The notes under the pieces are model-generated. The model was given only the letters and a program-made list of their open reading frames with translations. It searched no databases and was not told where the DNA came from. The position numbers and the translations under genes are program-made. From Paenochrobactrum pullorum (GTDB lineage Bacteria > Pseudomonadota > Alphaproteobacteria > Rhizobiales > Rhizobiaceae), in the NCBI RefSeq assembly GCF_041929845.1, contig NZ_JBHEEH010000002.1, forward strand, positions 124,001 through 188,000: a stretch of DNA of 64,000 bases, given 5' to 3'. Within the stretch, counting starts at the first letter, position 1; each line of letters starts with the position of its first letter. Below, one piece after another: positions 16,832-25,605 of the stretch.

Positions 16832-19177
16832 ATGACGGCAAGTTCTAAATTCTTTGGCGCCGCATCTGCGATCGCCATGTCCGTGGCTCTGGCAGCCTCA
16901 GGTTCTGCGGTTGTGTCACTGGCATCCGTTGCAAGTGCACAGGCAGCTGTTGCGAGCCGTATTGATGTTCGCGGCAATCAGCGCGTCGACGCGCAGACTA
17001 TCCGTGATAATGTCAATATCCGTCCGGGTAAGGCATATACCAGTGCAGATGTGGACGAAGCTGTTAAACGCCTGTTCGGCATGGGATTGTTCTCCGATGT
17101 GAGAATCACCCAGTCCGGTGGCGCGCTTGTTGTTCATGTCAGTGAATATTCTGTCGTAAACAACGTTCTCTTCCAGGGAAACAAGAAGGTCAAAGATGCG
17201 CAGCTGGAACGTGCCGTTCAGTTGAAACCGCGCAGCACTTTTGATCCGGCCATCATGGAAGGTGACCGCGAAGCCATTAAGGCGGCCTATGGCCATGTTG
17301 GTCGTAGCGATGTGACGGTCAATGCCAGAACGGTTGATCTGGGTAGTGGACGCGTTAACGTCGTTTATGAAATCGGCGAAGGTACCCGCACGAAAATCGC
17401 TAATATCAATTTCGTCGGTAATAATGCTTATGGCGAACGTCGTCTGCGTGACGTGATCTCCACCAAGCGGTCTAATCCTTTGTCATGGCTGACACGCAGC
17501 GATATTTATGATGAAGGCCGCTTGCAGGCTGATGAAGAAGCGTTGCGTCGTTTCTATTACAACCGCGGCTATGCTGATTTCCGTGTCTTATCTTCAGAAG
17601 CAGTTCTGGACGAAGCCACGAATGAATACACCATCACAATTAATGTTGATGAAGGTCAGCGTTATACTTTCGGTGATGTGCAGATTGAAAGCAGTGTTGA
17701 AGGTATCGAGCCTGAAGCACTCAACAATTTGATCGCGACACGTTCAGGCCGTAATTACAGTGCCAAAGACGTTGAAAAAACTGTAGAGGCGATTACTGAT
17801 CGCGTCGCCAGTAACGGTTATGCTTTTGCAAAAGTTGAACCACGCGGTGACCGTAACTTTGACGATCACACAATCTCTGTGGTTTACAATGTCGAGCAGG
17901 GGCCGCGCGCTTATGTAGAGCGCATTGAAATCCGCGGTAATGATAAGACACGTGATTATGTTATCCGCCGTGAATTTGATCTGAATGAAGGCGATGCTTT
18001 CAATCAGGCAATGATCCAACGTGCAAAACGTCGTCTTGAAGGTTTGGATTTCTTCCAGTCCGTCAATATTTCTACCGCACAGGGTTCGGAAGCGGATCAG
18101 GTTGTGCTTATTGTTGACGTGATGGAAAAATCAACCGGTGAATTCTCCATCGGTGCCGGTTATGCGACCGGTGGCGGTACGCCGGGTGCTTCTGTTGAAG
18201 GTTCTGTAACCGAGCGCAACTTCTTGGGTCGTGGTCAGTATATCCGTTTTGGTGCCGGTATCGGTCAGAACGATATGCGTAACTACAACTTCTCTTTCAC
18301 AGAGCCTTATTTCCTCGGCAACCGTATTTCTGCAGGCTTTGATCTTTTCCGCCGCAGCCACCGCGTCGACCGTGATTATGATGTGACTCAGACCGGTGGT
18401 TCGATCCGCTTTGGCCTGCCTGTTACAGATAATTTCTCGGCCGGTATTTCCTATAATCTGGTTCAGGAAAAATATAAGCTTGATAAAGACAAAGTTGAAG
18501 CTGATTATGCTCCGGCTCTTTGGGAAGCTGCAAAGCTTAGCCCATGGGTGCGTTCTTCGATCAGCTATTCGCTTGTTTATGATAGCATCGATAATAGGCA
18601 GAACCCGCGTGATGGACTGTTTGCCCGCTTTACGCAGGAATTTGCAGGTCTTGGTGGTGATGCCAAGTTCTTGAAAACAACCTTTGACGGTAAATATTAT
18701 CAGACGTTGCATGAAGATGCAGATCTGATCGGTTTGCTTGGCATCGGTGGTGGTTACATCCATGCCTTTAATGACGATGGCGTGCGTATGTTTGACCTGT
18801 TCAAGAACGATCAGGATCTGATCCGTGGCTTCAAATATAACAGCATGGGCCCTTATCAGGATGCAGGCAATGGTGATCGTTACTGGCTGGGTGGTACAAC
18901 CTACCTGAAGGCAACGGCTGAATTGCAGTTCCCGATGCCGGTGATCCCTGAAAGCTTTGGTATCCGTGGTGCCGTGTTTGCTGATGCAGCAATGCTCTAT
19001 GGTTCGAAAGAATCAGGTGTACTTGGTGATGACAAGAAGGTTCGTTCTTCTGTCGGTCTCAGCTTGATGTGGGCTTCACCGTTTGGTCCATTGCGTTTCG
19101 ACTATGCTGTACCAACATCCAAAGCATCTACGGATAAAGTACAGAACTTCAACTTTGGTATTTCGAGCAAGTTCTGA
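16832..19177 (+). CDS. bamA: Outer membrane assembly factor BamA
   Basis: 781 residues. A signal peptide (hydrophobic stretch, cleavage near residue 40 after AQAAVA) is followed by five POTRA repeats (about 45-430; for example IDVRGNQRVDAQTI and VLFQGNKKVKDAQL) and a C-terminal 16-strand beta-barrel ending in Phe (FGISSKF). The barrel contains the conserved VRGF-like motif as IRGFKYNSMGP. It inserts beta-barrel proteins into the outer membrane. It lies between rseP and lpxD, as in most proteobacteria. Confidence 0.97.
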   Translation: MTASSKFFGAASAIAMSVALAASGSAVVSLASVASAQAAVASRIDVRGNQRVDAQTIRDNVNIRPGKAYTSADVDEAVKRLFGMGLFSDVRITQSGGALVVHVSEYSVVNNVLFQGNKKVKDAQLERAVQLKPRSTFDPAIMEGDREAIKAAYGHVGRSDVTVNARTVDLGSGRVNVVYEIGEGTRTKIANINFVGNNAYGERRLRDVISTKRSNPLSWLTRSDIYDEGRLQADEEALRRFYYNRGYADFRVLSSEAVLDEATNEYTITINVDEGQRYTFGDVQIESSVEGIEPEALNNLIATRSGRNYSAKDVEKTVEAITDRVASNGYAFAKVEPRGDRNFDDHTISVVYNVEQGPRAYVERIEIRGNDKTRDYVIRREFDLNEGDAFNQAMIQRAKRRLEGLDFFQSVNISTAQGSEADQVVLIVDVMEKSTGEFSIGAGYATGGGTPGASVEGSVTERNFLGRGQYIRFGAGIGQNDMRNYNFSFTEPYFLGNRISAGFDLFRRSHRVDRDYDVTQTGGSIRFGLPVTDNFSAGISYNLVQEKYKLDKDKVEADYAPALWEAAKLSPWVRSSISYSLVYDSIDNRQNPRDGLFARFTQEFAGLGGDAKFLKTTFDGKYYQTLHEDADLIGLLGIGGGYIHAFNDDGVRMFDLFKNDQDLIRGFKYNSMGPYQDAGNGDRYWLGGTTYLKATAELQFPMPVIPESFGIRGAVFADAAMLYGSKESGVLGDDKKVRSSVGLSLMWASPFGPLRFDYAVPTSKASTDKVQNFNFGISSKF

Positions 19178-19189
19178 TCGATTTGCCTT

Positions 19190-19215
19190 CTCCCGGAGCC
19201 ATATGGAGCCGGGAG
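19190..19215 (+). promoter_or_regulatory. Hairpin covering the lpxD ribosome binding site
   Basis: CTCCCGG (19190-19196) pairs with CCGGGAG (19209-19215), with further pairing inside. The 3' arm contains most of the GGGAGAG Shine-Dalgarno sequence (19211-19217) that serves the lpxD ATG at 19229, so folding would mask it. Confidence 0.65.
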
Positions 19216-19228
19216 AGAAAGTGTTTTG

Positions 19229-20284
19229 ATGGCAGATCCTGTTTTTTTCTCGCTTGATCGTCCCGTAACTATCGGGGACGCTGCTGAATTAACCGGTGCC
19301 AAACTGCATGATATGCAGTTGGCATCGCGTTTTTTTGTGCGCCTTGCATCCATTGAAAATGCTTCGGCTGATACTGTTGTTTTTGTTGAAGGCAACAAAA
19401 ACATTGGTTTGCTAAAAAATCTGCATGTTGCAGGTGTTTTTTGTACCGAGGAGATGGTTTCTTCAGTGCCTTCAGGCATTGCAGCTTTGGTTATCAAGCA
19501 TCCGCACCGTGCTTTTGCCCTTCTGGGCCGCAAGCTTTTTCCAGCTGCTGCTTTTCCCGAAGTCTGGATGGGGGAAGAGGGGGTATCACCCAACGCAAAT
19601 ATTCACCAAACAGCAGTGATTGAAGAGGGCGCGACTGTAGAAGCAGGCGCGGTGGTCGGTAAAGGCGTAACCATCGGATCGGGCAGCAGAATTTGCGCCG
19701 GTGCGGTTATTGGTGCACATTGCCAGATTGGCCGGCACAGTTACATTGCTCCGCATGTTTCAGTGCAATATGCATTTATCGGCAATCATGTGATTTTGCA
19801 TCCCGGTGTTTGCATCGGGCAAGATGGTTTTGGATATTTACCGGGGCCTGCCGGCCTTGAAAAAGTACCGCAATTGGGTCGCGTGATTATTCAGGATCAC
19901 GTGGAAGTGGGTGCTAATACCACGATTGATCGCGGTTCTTTGAGCGATACAATTCTTGGCGAAGGCACCAAGATCGATAATCTGGTGCAGATTGCCCATA
20001 ATGTCAAAATTGGACGTTACTGTGTTGTCGCCGCTCATTGCGGGATTTCCGGTAGCGTGACAATCGGTGACATGACCATGCTGGGCGGACGTGTCGGCCT
20101 GGCTGACCATCTGACTATCGGATCAAATGTGCAGATTGCTGCGGCAAGTGGCGTGATGCGCGATATACCGGATGGCGAAAAATGGGGAGGTTTCCCCGCC
20201 CGACCTATCAAGCAGTGGTTCCGTGAAGTAGCAACCCTGCGCAGCTTTGGACAACCTAAGAAGGAGCAATCCTCTGATGACTGA
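19229..20284 (+). CDS. lpxD: UDP-3-O-acylglucosamine N-acyltransferase
   Basis: 351 residues. An N-terminal uridine-binding domain is followed by left-handed beta-helix hexapeptide repeats (from about residue 105), with the catalytic-region motif QIAHNVKIGRYCVVAAHCGI. LpxD adds the second acyl chain in lipid A synthesis. ATG 19229 is preferred over the TTG one codon earlier. The gene overlaps fabZ by eight bases, so both are read from one transcript. Confidence 0.96.
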   Translation: MADPVFFSLDRPVTIGDAAELTGAKLHDMQLASRFFVRLASIENASADTVVFVEGNKNIGLLKNLHVAGVFCTEEMVSSVPSGIAALVIKHPHRAFALLGRKLFPAAAFPEVWMGEEGVSPNANIHQTAVIEEGATVEAGAVVGKGVTIGSGSRICAGAVIGAHCQIGRHSYIAPHVSVQYAFIGNHVILHPGVCIGQDGFGYLPGPAGLEKVPQLGRVIIQDHVEVGANTTIDRGSLSDTILGEGTKIDNLVQIAHNVKIGRYCVVAAHCGISGSVTIGDMTMLGGRVGLADHLTIGSNVQIAAASGVMRDIPDGEKWGGFPARPIKQWFREVATLRSFGQPKKEQSSDD

Positions 20285-20750
20285 GATCAACGAGGTTAAG
20301 CTTGAAGCGGCAGACATTCACCAATTGTTGAGTGCACTGCCGCATCGTTATCCGTTTTTAATGATTGATCGCATTATTAATATTAATGGTGACCAGTCGG
20401 CGACCGGCGTTAAAAATGTGACTATTAACGAGCCGCATTTTATGGGGCATTTCCCCGAAAAGCCTGTAATGCCCGGCGTTTTGATCATTGAAGCAATGGC
20501 ACAGACAGCTGGCGCGATCGTGCTTTTCGAGAGCGGAAAGGGCTGTCCGGGGTTGGTTTATTTCATGACCATTGATAATGCCAAGTTCCGTAAGCCTGTT
20601 GTTCCGGGTGATCAATTATTATTGCACGTCAACAAGTTGAAACAGCGCGGTAATATCTCTAAATACCAGTGCGTTGCTGAAGTTGACGGAGTCAAGGTTG
20701 CAGAAGCAGAAGTTTCTGCCATGACCCATGTCCCAGAAGGGAAAGAGTAA
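20277..20750 (+). CDS. fabZ: 3-hydroxyacyl-ACP dehydratase FabZ
   Basis: 157 residues. A hot-dog fold enzyme with LLSALPHRYPFLMIDRI, the catalytic His58 in GHFPEKPVMPGVLIIEAMAQ and Glu72. It dehydrates hydroxyacyl-ACP in fatty acid elongation and competes with LpxA/LpxD for hydroxyacyl-ACP. ATG 20277 has AAGGAG about ten bases upstream and overlaps the end of lpxD. Confidence 0.97.
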   Translation: MTEINEVKLEAADIHQLLSALPHRYPFLMIDRIININGDQSATGVKNVTINEPHFMGHFPEKPVMPGVLIIEAMAQTAGAIVLFESGKGCPGLVYFMTIDNAKFRKPVVPGDQLLLHVNKLKQRGNISKYQCVAEVDGVKVAEAEVSAMTHVPEGKE

Positions 20751-20756
20751 ATAATT

Positions 20757-21593
20757 ATGGCTGAGACCATTATTCACCCAACCGCATTGGTTGAAGACGG
20801 GGTGCAGCTTGGCGCAGGCGTTTCAGTCGGTGCTTTCTGCCACATTCAATCGGGCGCGGTAATCGGTGATGGTTCTCAATTGATGAGTCACGTTGTCGTG
20901 ACCGGTGCGACAAGACTTGGTGCTCATGCGCAAGTCTTTCCGCATGCTGTGCTTGGATGTGAACCGCAAAACGGTAAGCATACCGGTGGGCCGACAACAT
21001 TGGAAATCGGCACCCATTGCACCATCCGCGAAGGCGTGACCATGCATTGCGGGTCAGATACCAGCCGTGGCCGTACGATTGTTGGAAATCATTGTACATT
21101 TCTGGCCTATGCACATGTTGCACATGATTGCATCATTGAAGATCATGTAACTTTTGCCAATAATGTAATGGTGGGGGGCCACTGTGAAATCGGCCATCGG
21201 GCGATTTTGGGTGGCGGTTCTGCTGTGCATCAGTTCACCCGTATAGGTCACCATGCTTTTGTGGGTGGTATGGCAGCCGTTGCCGGTGATGTTATACCAT
21301 TCGGCATGGTGATTGGTGTTCATGCCTATTTGGGTGGTTTGAACATTATCGGCATGAAACGTTCAGGCATTGAAAGAAAAGAGATCCATGCGCTACGTCA
21401 CGCTTATCGCATGTTGTTTGATCGCACTAAACCGGTGCAGCAACGTGCCAAAGATGTAACGGAGGCTTATGCAGGCTCCCATGCAGTTGCCGATTTGATT
21501 GCATTCGTCACGAGTGATTCAAAACGTGCTTTCTGCACGCCGTTGATTAAATCGGCAAAAGGAATTCATGAGGATAATGGTGACGAGCAATAA
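20757..21593 (+). CDS. lpxA: Acyl-ACP--UDP-N-acetylglucosamine O-acyltransferase
   Basis: 278 residues. Hexapeptide-repeat acyltransferase that carries out the first step of lipid A synthesis. It begins IHPTALVEDGVQLGAGVSVG, and the catalytic-site segment AYAHVAHDCIIED includes the active His. The C-terminal helical domain holds GLNIIGMKRSGIERKEI. It starts six bases after fabZ, with a purine-rich site overlapping the fabZ stop. Confidence 0.97.
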   Translation: MAETIIHPTALVEDGVQLGAGVSVGAFCHIQSGAVIGDGSQLMSHVVVTGATRLGAHAQVFPHAVLGCEPQNGKHTGGPTTLEIGTHCTIREGVTMHCGSDTSRGRTIVGNHCTFLAYAHVAHDCIIEDHVTFANNVMVGGHCEIGHRAILGGGSAVHQFTRIGHHAFVGGMAAVAGDVIPFGMVIGVHAYLGGLNIIGMKRSGIERKEIHALRHAYRMLFDRTKPVQQRAKDVTEAYAGSHAVADLIAFVTSDSKRAFCTPLIKSAKGIHEDNGDEQ

Positions 21594-22467
21594 TCGTTTG
21601 CCCGTTACCGATCAGTCCGTTTCCCCGCGTACAGCGATTATCGCGGGAAACGGATTATTGCCGATTGAAGTTGCAAAATCTTTGTCTGCCAATGGCAATC
21701 CGCCATTTATCTTTGCCTTGCGAGGCGAGGCAGCGCCCGAGCTTTATCAGTTCGAGCATCAGGAACTTTCAATCGTTGAGTTTGCGAAATTTATTAAGGG
21801 CATGAAGTCGCGCAATATCAGCCAAGTCATTTTGGCTGGCGGGGTGCTTAATCGTCCGCATTTGTCTGATTTGCGCTTTGATATGCCGACATTACGTGCT
21901 TTGCCGAAAGTTATCGGTGCTTTGGGCAAAGGCGATGATGCTTTACTGCGCGCTTTTATCCGTTTGCTTGAAGGTTATGATATAAAAGTGATCGGGGCGC
22001 ATGAAATTGTGCCTGATTTACTCTCGCCAACGCCGTCGCAATGTTTAACAATTGCTCATCCAGACAAGCGCGAACAGGAAAATATCCGCCTCGGTGCAGA
22101 GGCAGCACGCCTGCTTGGCGATCTTGATGTCGGGCAGGGCGGTGTGGCTGTTGGTGGTCGTGTGGTAGCGCTTGAGGGGGCGGAAGGCACGGATTTGATG
22201 TTGCTGCGTGTGGCAGAACTGCGTGCTTCGGGTCGTATTCCTCCGCGTGGCGGCGTATTGGTCAAATGTGCCAAGCCATCACAGGAAGAACGTGCGGATT
22301 TGCCGGCCATTGGTGTGATGACAGTTGTCAATGCTGATAAAGCCGGTTTGGCAGGAATTGCAGTTGAAGCAGGGCGCAGTTTTGTGCTTGGTTATCAGGA
22401 AACGATTAACGAGGCAAATAAGCGCGGCCTTTTTATTGAGACTTTTGTACGAACACCAGCTGAATGA
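21568..22467 (+). CDS. lpxI: UDP-2,3-diacylglucosamine pyrophosphatase LpxI
   Basis: 299 residues. LpxI (DUF1009) is the alphaproteobacterial replacement for LpxH; it hydrolyses UDP-diacylglucosamine to lipid X. Typical blocks are AIIAGNGLLPIEVAKSL near the N-terminus and RVVALEGAEGTDLMLLRVAEL in the C-terminal catalytic part. The start is uncertain: ATG 21568 (AAAAGGA four bases upstream) overlaps lpxA by 26 bases, while ATG 21577 or GTG 21580 could use the GAGGA inside. It sits between lpxA and lpxB as usual in this order. Confidence 0.93.
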   Translation: MRIMVTSNNRLPVTDQSVSPRTAIIAGNGLLPIEVAKSLSANGNPPFIFALRGEAAPELYQFEHQELSIVEFAKFIKGMKSRNISQVILAGGVLNRPHLSDLRFDMPTLRALPKVIGALGKGDDALLRAFIRLLEGYDIKVIGAHEIVPDLLSPTPSQCLTIAHPDKREQENIRLGAEAARLLGDLDVGQGGVAVGGRVVALEGAEGTDLMLLRVAELRASGRIPPRGGVLVKCAKPSQEERADLPAIGVMTVVNADKAGLAGIAVEAGRSFVLGYQETINEANKRGLFIETFVRTPAE

Positions 22468-22479
22468 GGTCTGACTTTG

Positions 22480-23685
22480 ATGAGTAAGCAGGTGATAACA
22501 CGTCCGCAATCGCAACTTGCTCCTCTCAAAATTGCACTTGTTGCAGGTGAAGAGTCCGGCGATTTGCTTGGCGCTGATTTGATTGATGCCTTGCGTCTGC
22601 AAACTGACAGGCTCGTTGAAATTGTCGGTGTCGGTGGTGCGCATTTACAGGAGCGCGGATTGAAGACTTTATTCAATCCGCATGAAATCTCGCTGATGGG
22701 TTTAGGCTCTGTTTTAAAAAACCTGCCAAAGCTGATTTTGCGTATCCGTCAAACAGCCAAGGCCATTGTTGCTGAAAAACCTGATTGTCTGGTGATCATC
22801 GATAGTCCGGACTTTACTCATCGTGTGGCGAAAAAAGTACGCCTTGCAGATCCTTCCATTCCGATTGTCAAATATATCGCGCCAACAGTTTGGGCATGGC
22901 GGCCGCGCCGTGCCAAAGAAATGCGCGATTATATTGACCACGTTTTGACAATTTTGCCGTTTGAAGTGGATGTGCTTAAGCAATTACACGGACCGGATGC
23001 GACTTATGTCGGGCACAGACTTGCCGGTTTGCAGCCGATATTGGAAGCACGTGCCAAACAAAAGAAACGCGCTGCGTTAAGTGATGCTGCTGCACCACGT
23101 CAAATTTTGATTTTGCCAGGTTCACGTCGTTCTGAAATCCAAGGTTTGATGCCGGTTTTTGGGGAAGCCTTAAAAGAGCTTGCACTGCGTTTTGAAACTG
23201 TCGAGGCTGTTTTGCCTACTTTGCCGCATCTGGAAACAATGGTGCGTGAGCAGTCTAAAAACTGGGCGGTGAAACCAAAAATCGTTGTTGGTGATGAAGC
23301 TAAATATCTGGCTTTTTCAGAAAGCGATGCTGCGCTGGCGGCTTCCGGTACTGTTTCACTGGAATTGGCCTTGGCGCAGGTGCCAACAGTCTTGGCTTAT
23401 AAAACCGACTGGTTTGCACGTCAGTTTTTGTTGCCGCGCATTACCATTTGGAGTGCGGCACTGCCTAATATTATCACCGACGAGCCGATTTTGCCGGAAT
23501 ATTTTGATTATTATATGCGCCCGGGTGCCTTGGCGCGCCAATTGCAGCGCTTGTTGATTGAAGGGCCGGTTAGGGAGGCACAAATTAAAGGCTTTGAGGA
23601 GGTTGCAGAGCTAATGGCAACGGATCAGTCATCCGGTGAACTGGCGGCCTCTGTGGTGCTTAAATTAGCTTCTGCTCCACGTTAA
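22480..23685 (+). CDS. lpxB: Lipid-A-disaccharide synthase
   Basis: 401 residues. A GT-B family 19 glycosyltransferase that condenses UDP-diacylglucosamine and lipid X. It contains IALVAGEESGDLLGADLI near the N-terminus, PDCLVIIDSPDFTHRVAK, and AALAASGTVSLELALAQVP in the C-terminal donor-binding half. ATG 22480 follows the lpxI stop by 12 bases with GAGG upstream. It is the last gene of the long plus-strand block. Confidence 0.96.
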   Translation: MSKQVITRPQSQLAPLKIALVAGEESGDLLGADLIDALRLQTDRLVEIVGVGGAHLQERGLKTLFNPHEISLMGLGSVLKNLPKLILRIRQTAKAIVAEKPDCLVIIDSPDFTHRVAKKVRLADPSIPIVKYIAPTVWAWRPRRAKEMRDYIDHVLTILPFEVDVLKQLHGPDATYVGHRLAGLQPILEARAKQKKRAALSDAAAPRQILILPGSRRSEIQGLMPVFGEALKELALRFETVEAVLPTLPHLETMVREQSKNWAVKPKIVVGDEAKYLAFSESDAALAASGTVSLELALAQVPTVLAYKTDWFARQFLLPRITIWSAALPNIITDEPILPEYFDYYMRPGALARQLQRLLIEGPVREAQIKGFEEVAELMATDQSSGELAASVVLKLASAPR

Positions 23686-23701
23686 AAAAATAAACAATAA
23701 C

Positions 23702-23734
23702 AAAAGCCGCACATATCATGTACGGCTTTTTTAT
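23702..23734. terminator. Bidirectional terminator between lpxB and bfr
   Basis: AAAAGCCG / CGGCTTTT stem with an inner ACAT / ATGT pairing, flanked by A and T runs. It serves lpxB and the convergent bacterioferritin gene. Confidence 0.88.
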
Positions 23735-23740
23735 TTTCTG

Positions 23741-24223
23741 TCAGGCTCCGTCGGCAGGGGCGGCATTTAGCAAGCCGTAACGTTCTTCGCCAATTTTGCC
23801 GAGCAATTCCAGCTGGGTTTCAAGAAAGTCGATATGACCTTCCTCATCCTTGAGAAGCTCATCAAAAAGCTGTTTGGTCACATAGTCACCAAGCTGATCG
23901 CAGATTTCACGTGATTTTTTATAGGATGTGCGGGCATCAATTTCACCTTGCAAATCACATTCCAGCACTTCTTTTACATTCTGGCCGATGCGCAGCGGCG
24001 CAACGGACTGAAGGTTCGGGTGGCCTTCGAGGAAAATAATACGCTCGATAATACGATCGGCATGCTGCATTTCTTCAATGGATTCTTCGCGCTCTTTTTT
24101 TGCAAGACGCGCATAGCCCCAGTCGTCAAGCAGACGATAATGCAACCAATATTGATTGACGGCACCTAATTCGAGAAAGAGTGCTTCGTTAAGCCGCTCG
24201 ATGACCTGTGGTTCGCCCTTCAT
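23741..24223 (-). CDS. bfr: Bacterioferritin
   Basis: 160 residues. All ferroxidase residues are at the canonical positions: Glu18, Glu51, His54, Glu94, Glu127 and His130, and the heme-ligand Met52 is present in EEMQHADR. The 24-subunit shell stores iron in the cytoplasm. GGGAGA lies eight bases before the ATG. The start lies inside the 3' end of the ferredoxin gene (35-base overlap), so bfd and bfr form one unit. Confidence 0.97.
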   Translation of the reverse strand: MKGEPQVIERLNEALFLELGAVNQYWLHYRLLDDWGYARLAKKEREESIEEMQHADRIIERIIFLEGHPNLQSVAPLRIGQNVKEVLECDLQGEIDARTSYKKSREICDQLGDYVTKQLFDELLKDEEGHIDFLETQLELLGKIGEERYGLLNAAPADGA

Positions 24224-24500
24224 GCTTTATTCTCCCAAATTTTTCACGTAGAGATCTGACCTGATCAATGAACAAGATCACATTCTCATCATTTTGATTA
24301 TGACGAAGATGATATTCTTCAGTGACTTTTATGATCGTTTCAACAACATTTGGGAAGCAGCCGCTGCAACGGCCGCGGCGTGATAAAGCATGATAAATTG
24401 TTGCCGGCACAATCAATCTCCAGCAATCTTCATCAAGAAGTTCAATAATAGTGTCTTCAATTTGTTTTTGCGTAATAAAGTTGCAATGGCATACCAGCAT
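24189..24500 (-). CDS. bfd: Bacterioferritin-associated ferredoxin
   Basis: 103 residues, with the [2Fe-2S] ligands Cys4, Cys6, Cys45 and Cys48 (CHC ... RRGRCSGCF) and the family block FPNVVETIIKVTEEY. Bfd reduces the heme of bacterioferritin to release stored iron. At about 103 residues it is longer than the roughly 64-residue E. coli protein; the extra C-terminal 35 or so residues are charged and overlap the bfr start. Start chosen at the conserved MLVCHCN; an earlier in-frame ATG adds ten unconserved residues. Confidence 0.93.
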   Translation of the reverse strand: MLVCHCNFITQKQIEDTIIELLDEDCWRLIVPATIYHALSRRGRCSGCFPNVVETIIKVTEEYHLRHNQNDENVILFIDQVRSLREKFGRIKHEGRTTGHRAA

Positions 24501-24758
24501 ATCAAAGTACTCCTGCCGTAAATGCCACATGTTTCCTAAGGAAATATGATCCAGATGCTATTTGCAATGAGAAAATAATATTTACAAAAGCAAAGCATTT
24601 TAATGCGTTACTTATTTTTCTATTATGAGTATTTAATTTAAACTTAGAACCAGTCATTGGTTCCTCCAATAGATCAGGGTAAAGGCCTGAATATTAAAGG
24701 TTTCATCTGTAATTTGGCTTATATGCGGAATTTTTATAAAACTTGTCAAATACAATGA

Positions 24759-24775
24759 TTTGGAATTGTTCTAAA
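24759..24775. promoter_or_regulatory. Irr-box (ICE)-like operator 1
   Basis: TTTGGAA-TTG-TTCTAAA matches the rhizobial iron control element TTTAGAA-N3-TTCTAAA at 13 of 14 defined positions. In this group Irr binds such sites to repress iron-storage genes when heme/iron is low. It lies about 260 bases upstream of bfd. Confidence 0.65.
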
Positions 24776-24784
24776 AAACAAAGA

Positions 24785-24801
24785 CTTAGAATAAATCTAA
24801 A
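24785..24801. promoter_or_regulatory. Irr-box (ICE)-like operator 2
   Basis: CTTAGAA-TAA-ATCTAAA matches the same dyad at 12 of 14 positions. Its centre is 26 bases from the first site, so the two would lie on nearly the same side of the helix. Confidence 0.55.
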
Positions 24802-24971
24802 CTTGAATTAAATGCCCATATTAACGTCATAAATCGGCATTCTTTGCCATCAAAAGGGGGCAAAAGATTTAAAAATTACTCATGTGGTATTTTGCCTCAT
24901 ATGCCTGTTTTTTCGAAAATGAGGCCGATATTCTTTATTCATGAAACAAGATAAGCCGACATTCTGTCTTT

Positions 24972-25424
24972 TTAGTCAGTCTGTTCAGACTGAGGTGATT
25001 CATCTTCCGGCGGGAATTCGTCCTCCTGCATATCTGGAATTGGACTACCACAGCGGCGGTACATCAAATCGGTTAGTGCGTTTTTTAAACCATTAGCGAC
25101 TGGGAGTTGATAATGGGAAATCTCATCCACACCCATGCACCATTTTATCTGCTCTTCATTGAGGCCGTAATTGGTTTCAAGAAAAGCGATCACATAAGAA
25201 ACACCTTCCTCGCAATTTTCTGTTTCACAAAAGCCGCCTTCTTTCGCCAGCAGTTTCAGCGAGTTTAACCCAAGTGTTTCTACATAAGGGCGCATGATAA
25301 AAGGAGTAGCGCCCAAGAGGGCAATAATAATCAGGCCGCCGATGGTCCATTTGACAGGTCTTTGCATCAGTGCATCTTTCATGGCATGCAGAAAAAAGGG
25401 AAGATGATGTGGCTTGGGCTGCAT
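24972..25424 (-). CDS. Hypothetical single-pass membrane protein
   Basis: 150 residues; family not recognised. One transmembrane segment at about residues 26-45 (WTIGGLIIIALLGATPFIM) separates a short basic N-terminus from a soluble part with four cysteines (CETENCEEG, KWCMG, RRCGS) and an acidic, proline-rich tail ending SPQSEQTD. If oriented N-in, the soluble part with its cysteines faces the periplasm and could hold disulfides. ATG 25424 has no clear ribosome binding site; a start at the ATG 14 codons later is possible. It stands alone between bfd and merR. Confidence 0.6.
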   Translation of the reverse strand: MQPKPHHLPFFLHAMKDALMQRPVKWTIGGLIIIALLGATPFIMRPYVETLGLNSLKLLAKEGGFCETENCEEGVSYVIAFLETNYGLNEEQIKWCMGVDEISHYQLPVANGLKNALTDLMYRRCGSPIPDMQEDEFPPEDESPQSEQTD

Positions 25425-25605
25425 CGGGTATAATTATAGTGGCACCTTATCGTAATTTATCAAAAAAATTTTAACCGGTGCAAGTTTTCAAAATTGAAGT
25501 TCATTTTGATTGATTTAATTTGACTATTACGTAAAAGGAAGTTTTGCTTCTTCTATATCAGTTGGTAAATCCAGCTATTGGTATTTTCAGGCGAAAGGTC
25601 AAGCT

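Larger units (their letters stand above)
24501..24971. promoter_or_regulatory. Long AT-rich control region upstream of bfd-bfr
   Basis: 471 bases without a credible gene, between the start of bfd and the stop of the small membrane-protein gene. It holds two Irr-box-like sites (separate entries), an inverted repeat GAACCA-GTCAT-TGGTTC at 24647-24663, and a weak stem GCCTCAT / ATGAGGC (24894-24925). The bfd promoter must lie here. Confidence 0.6.
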
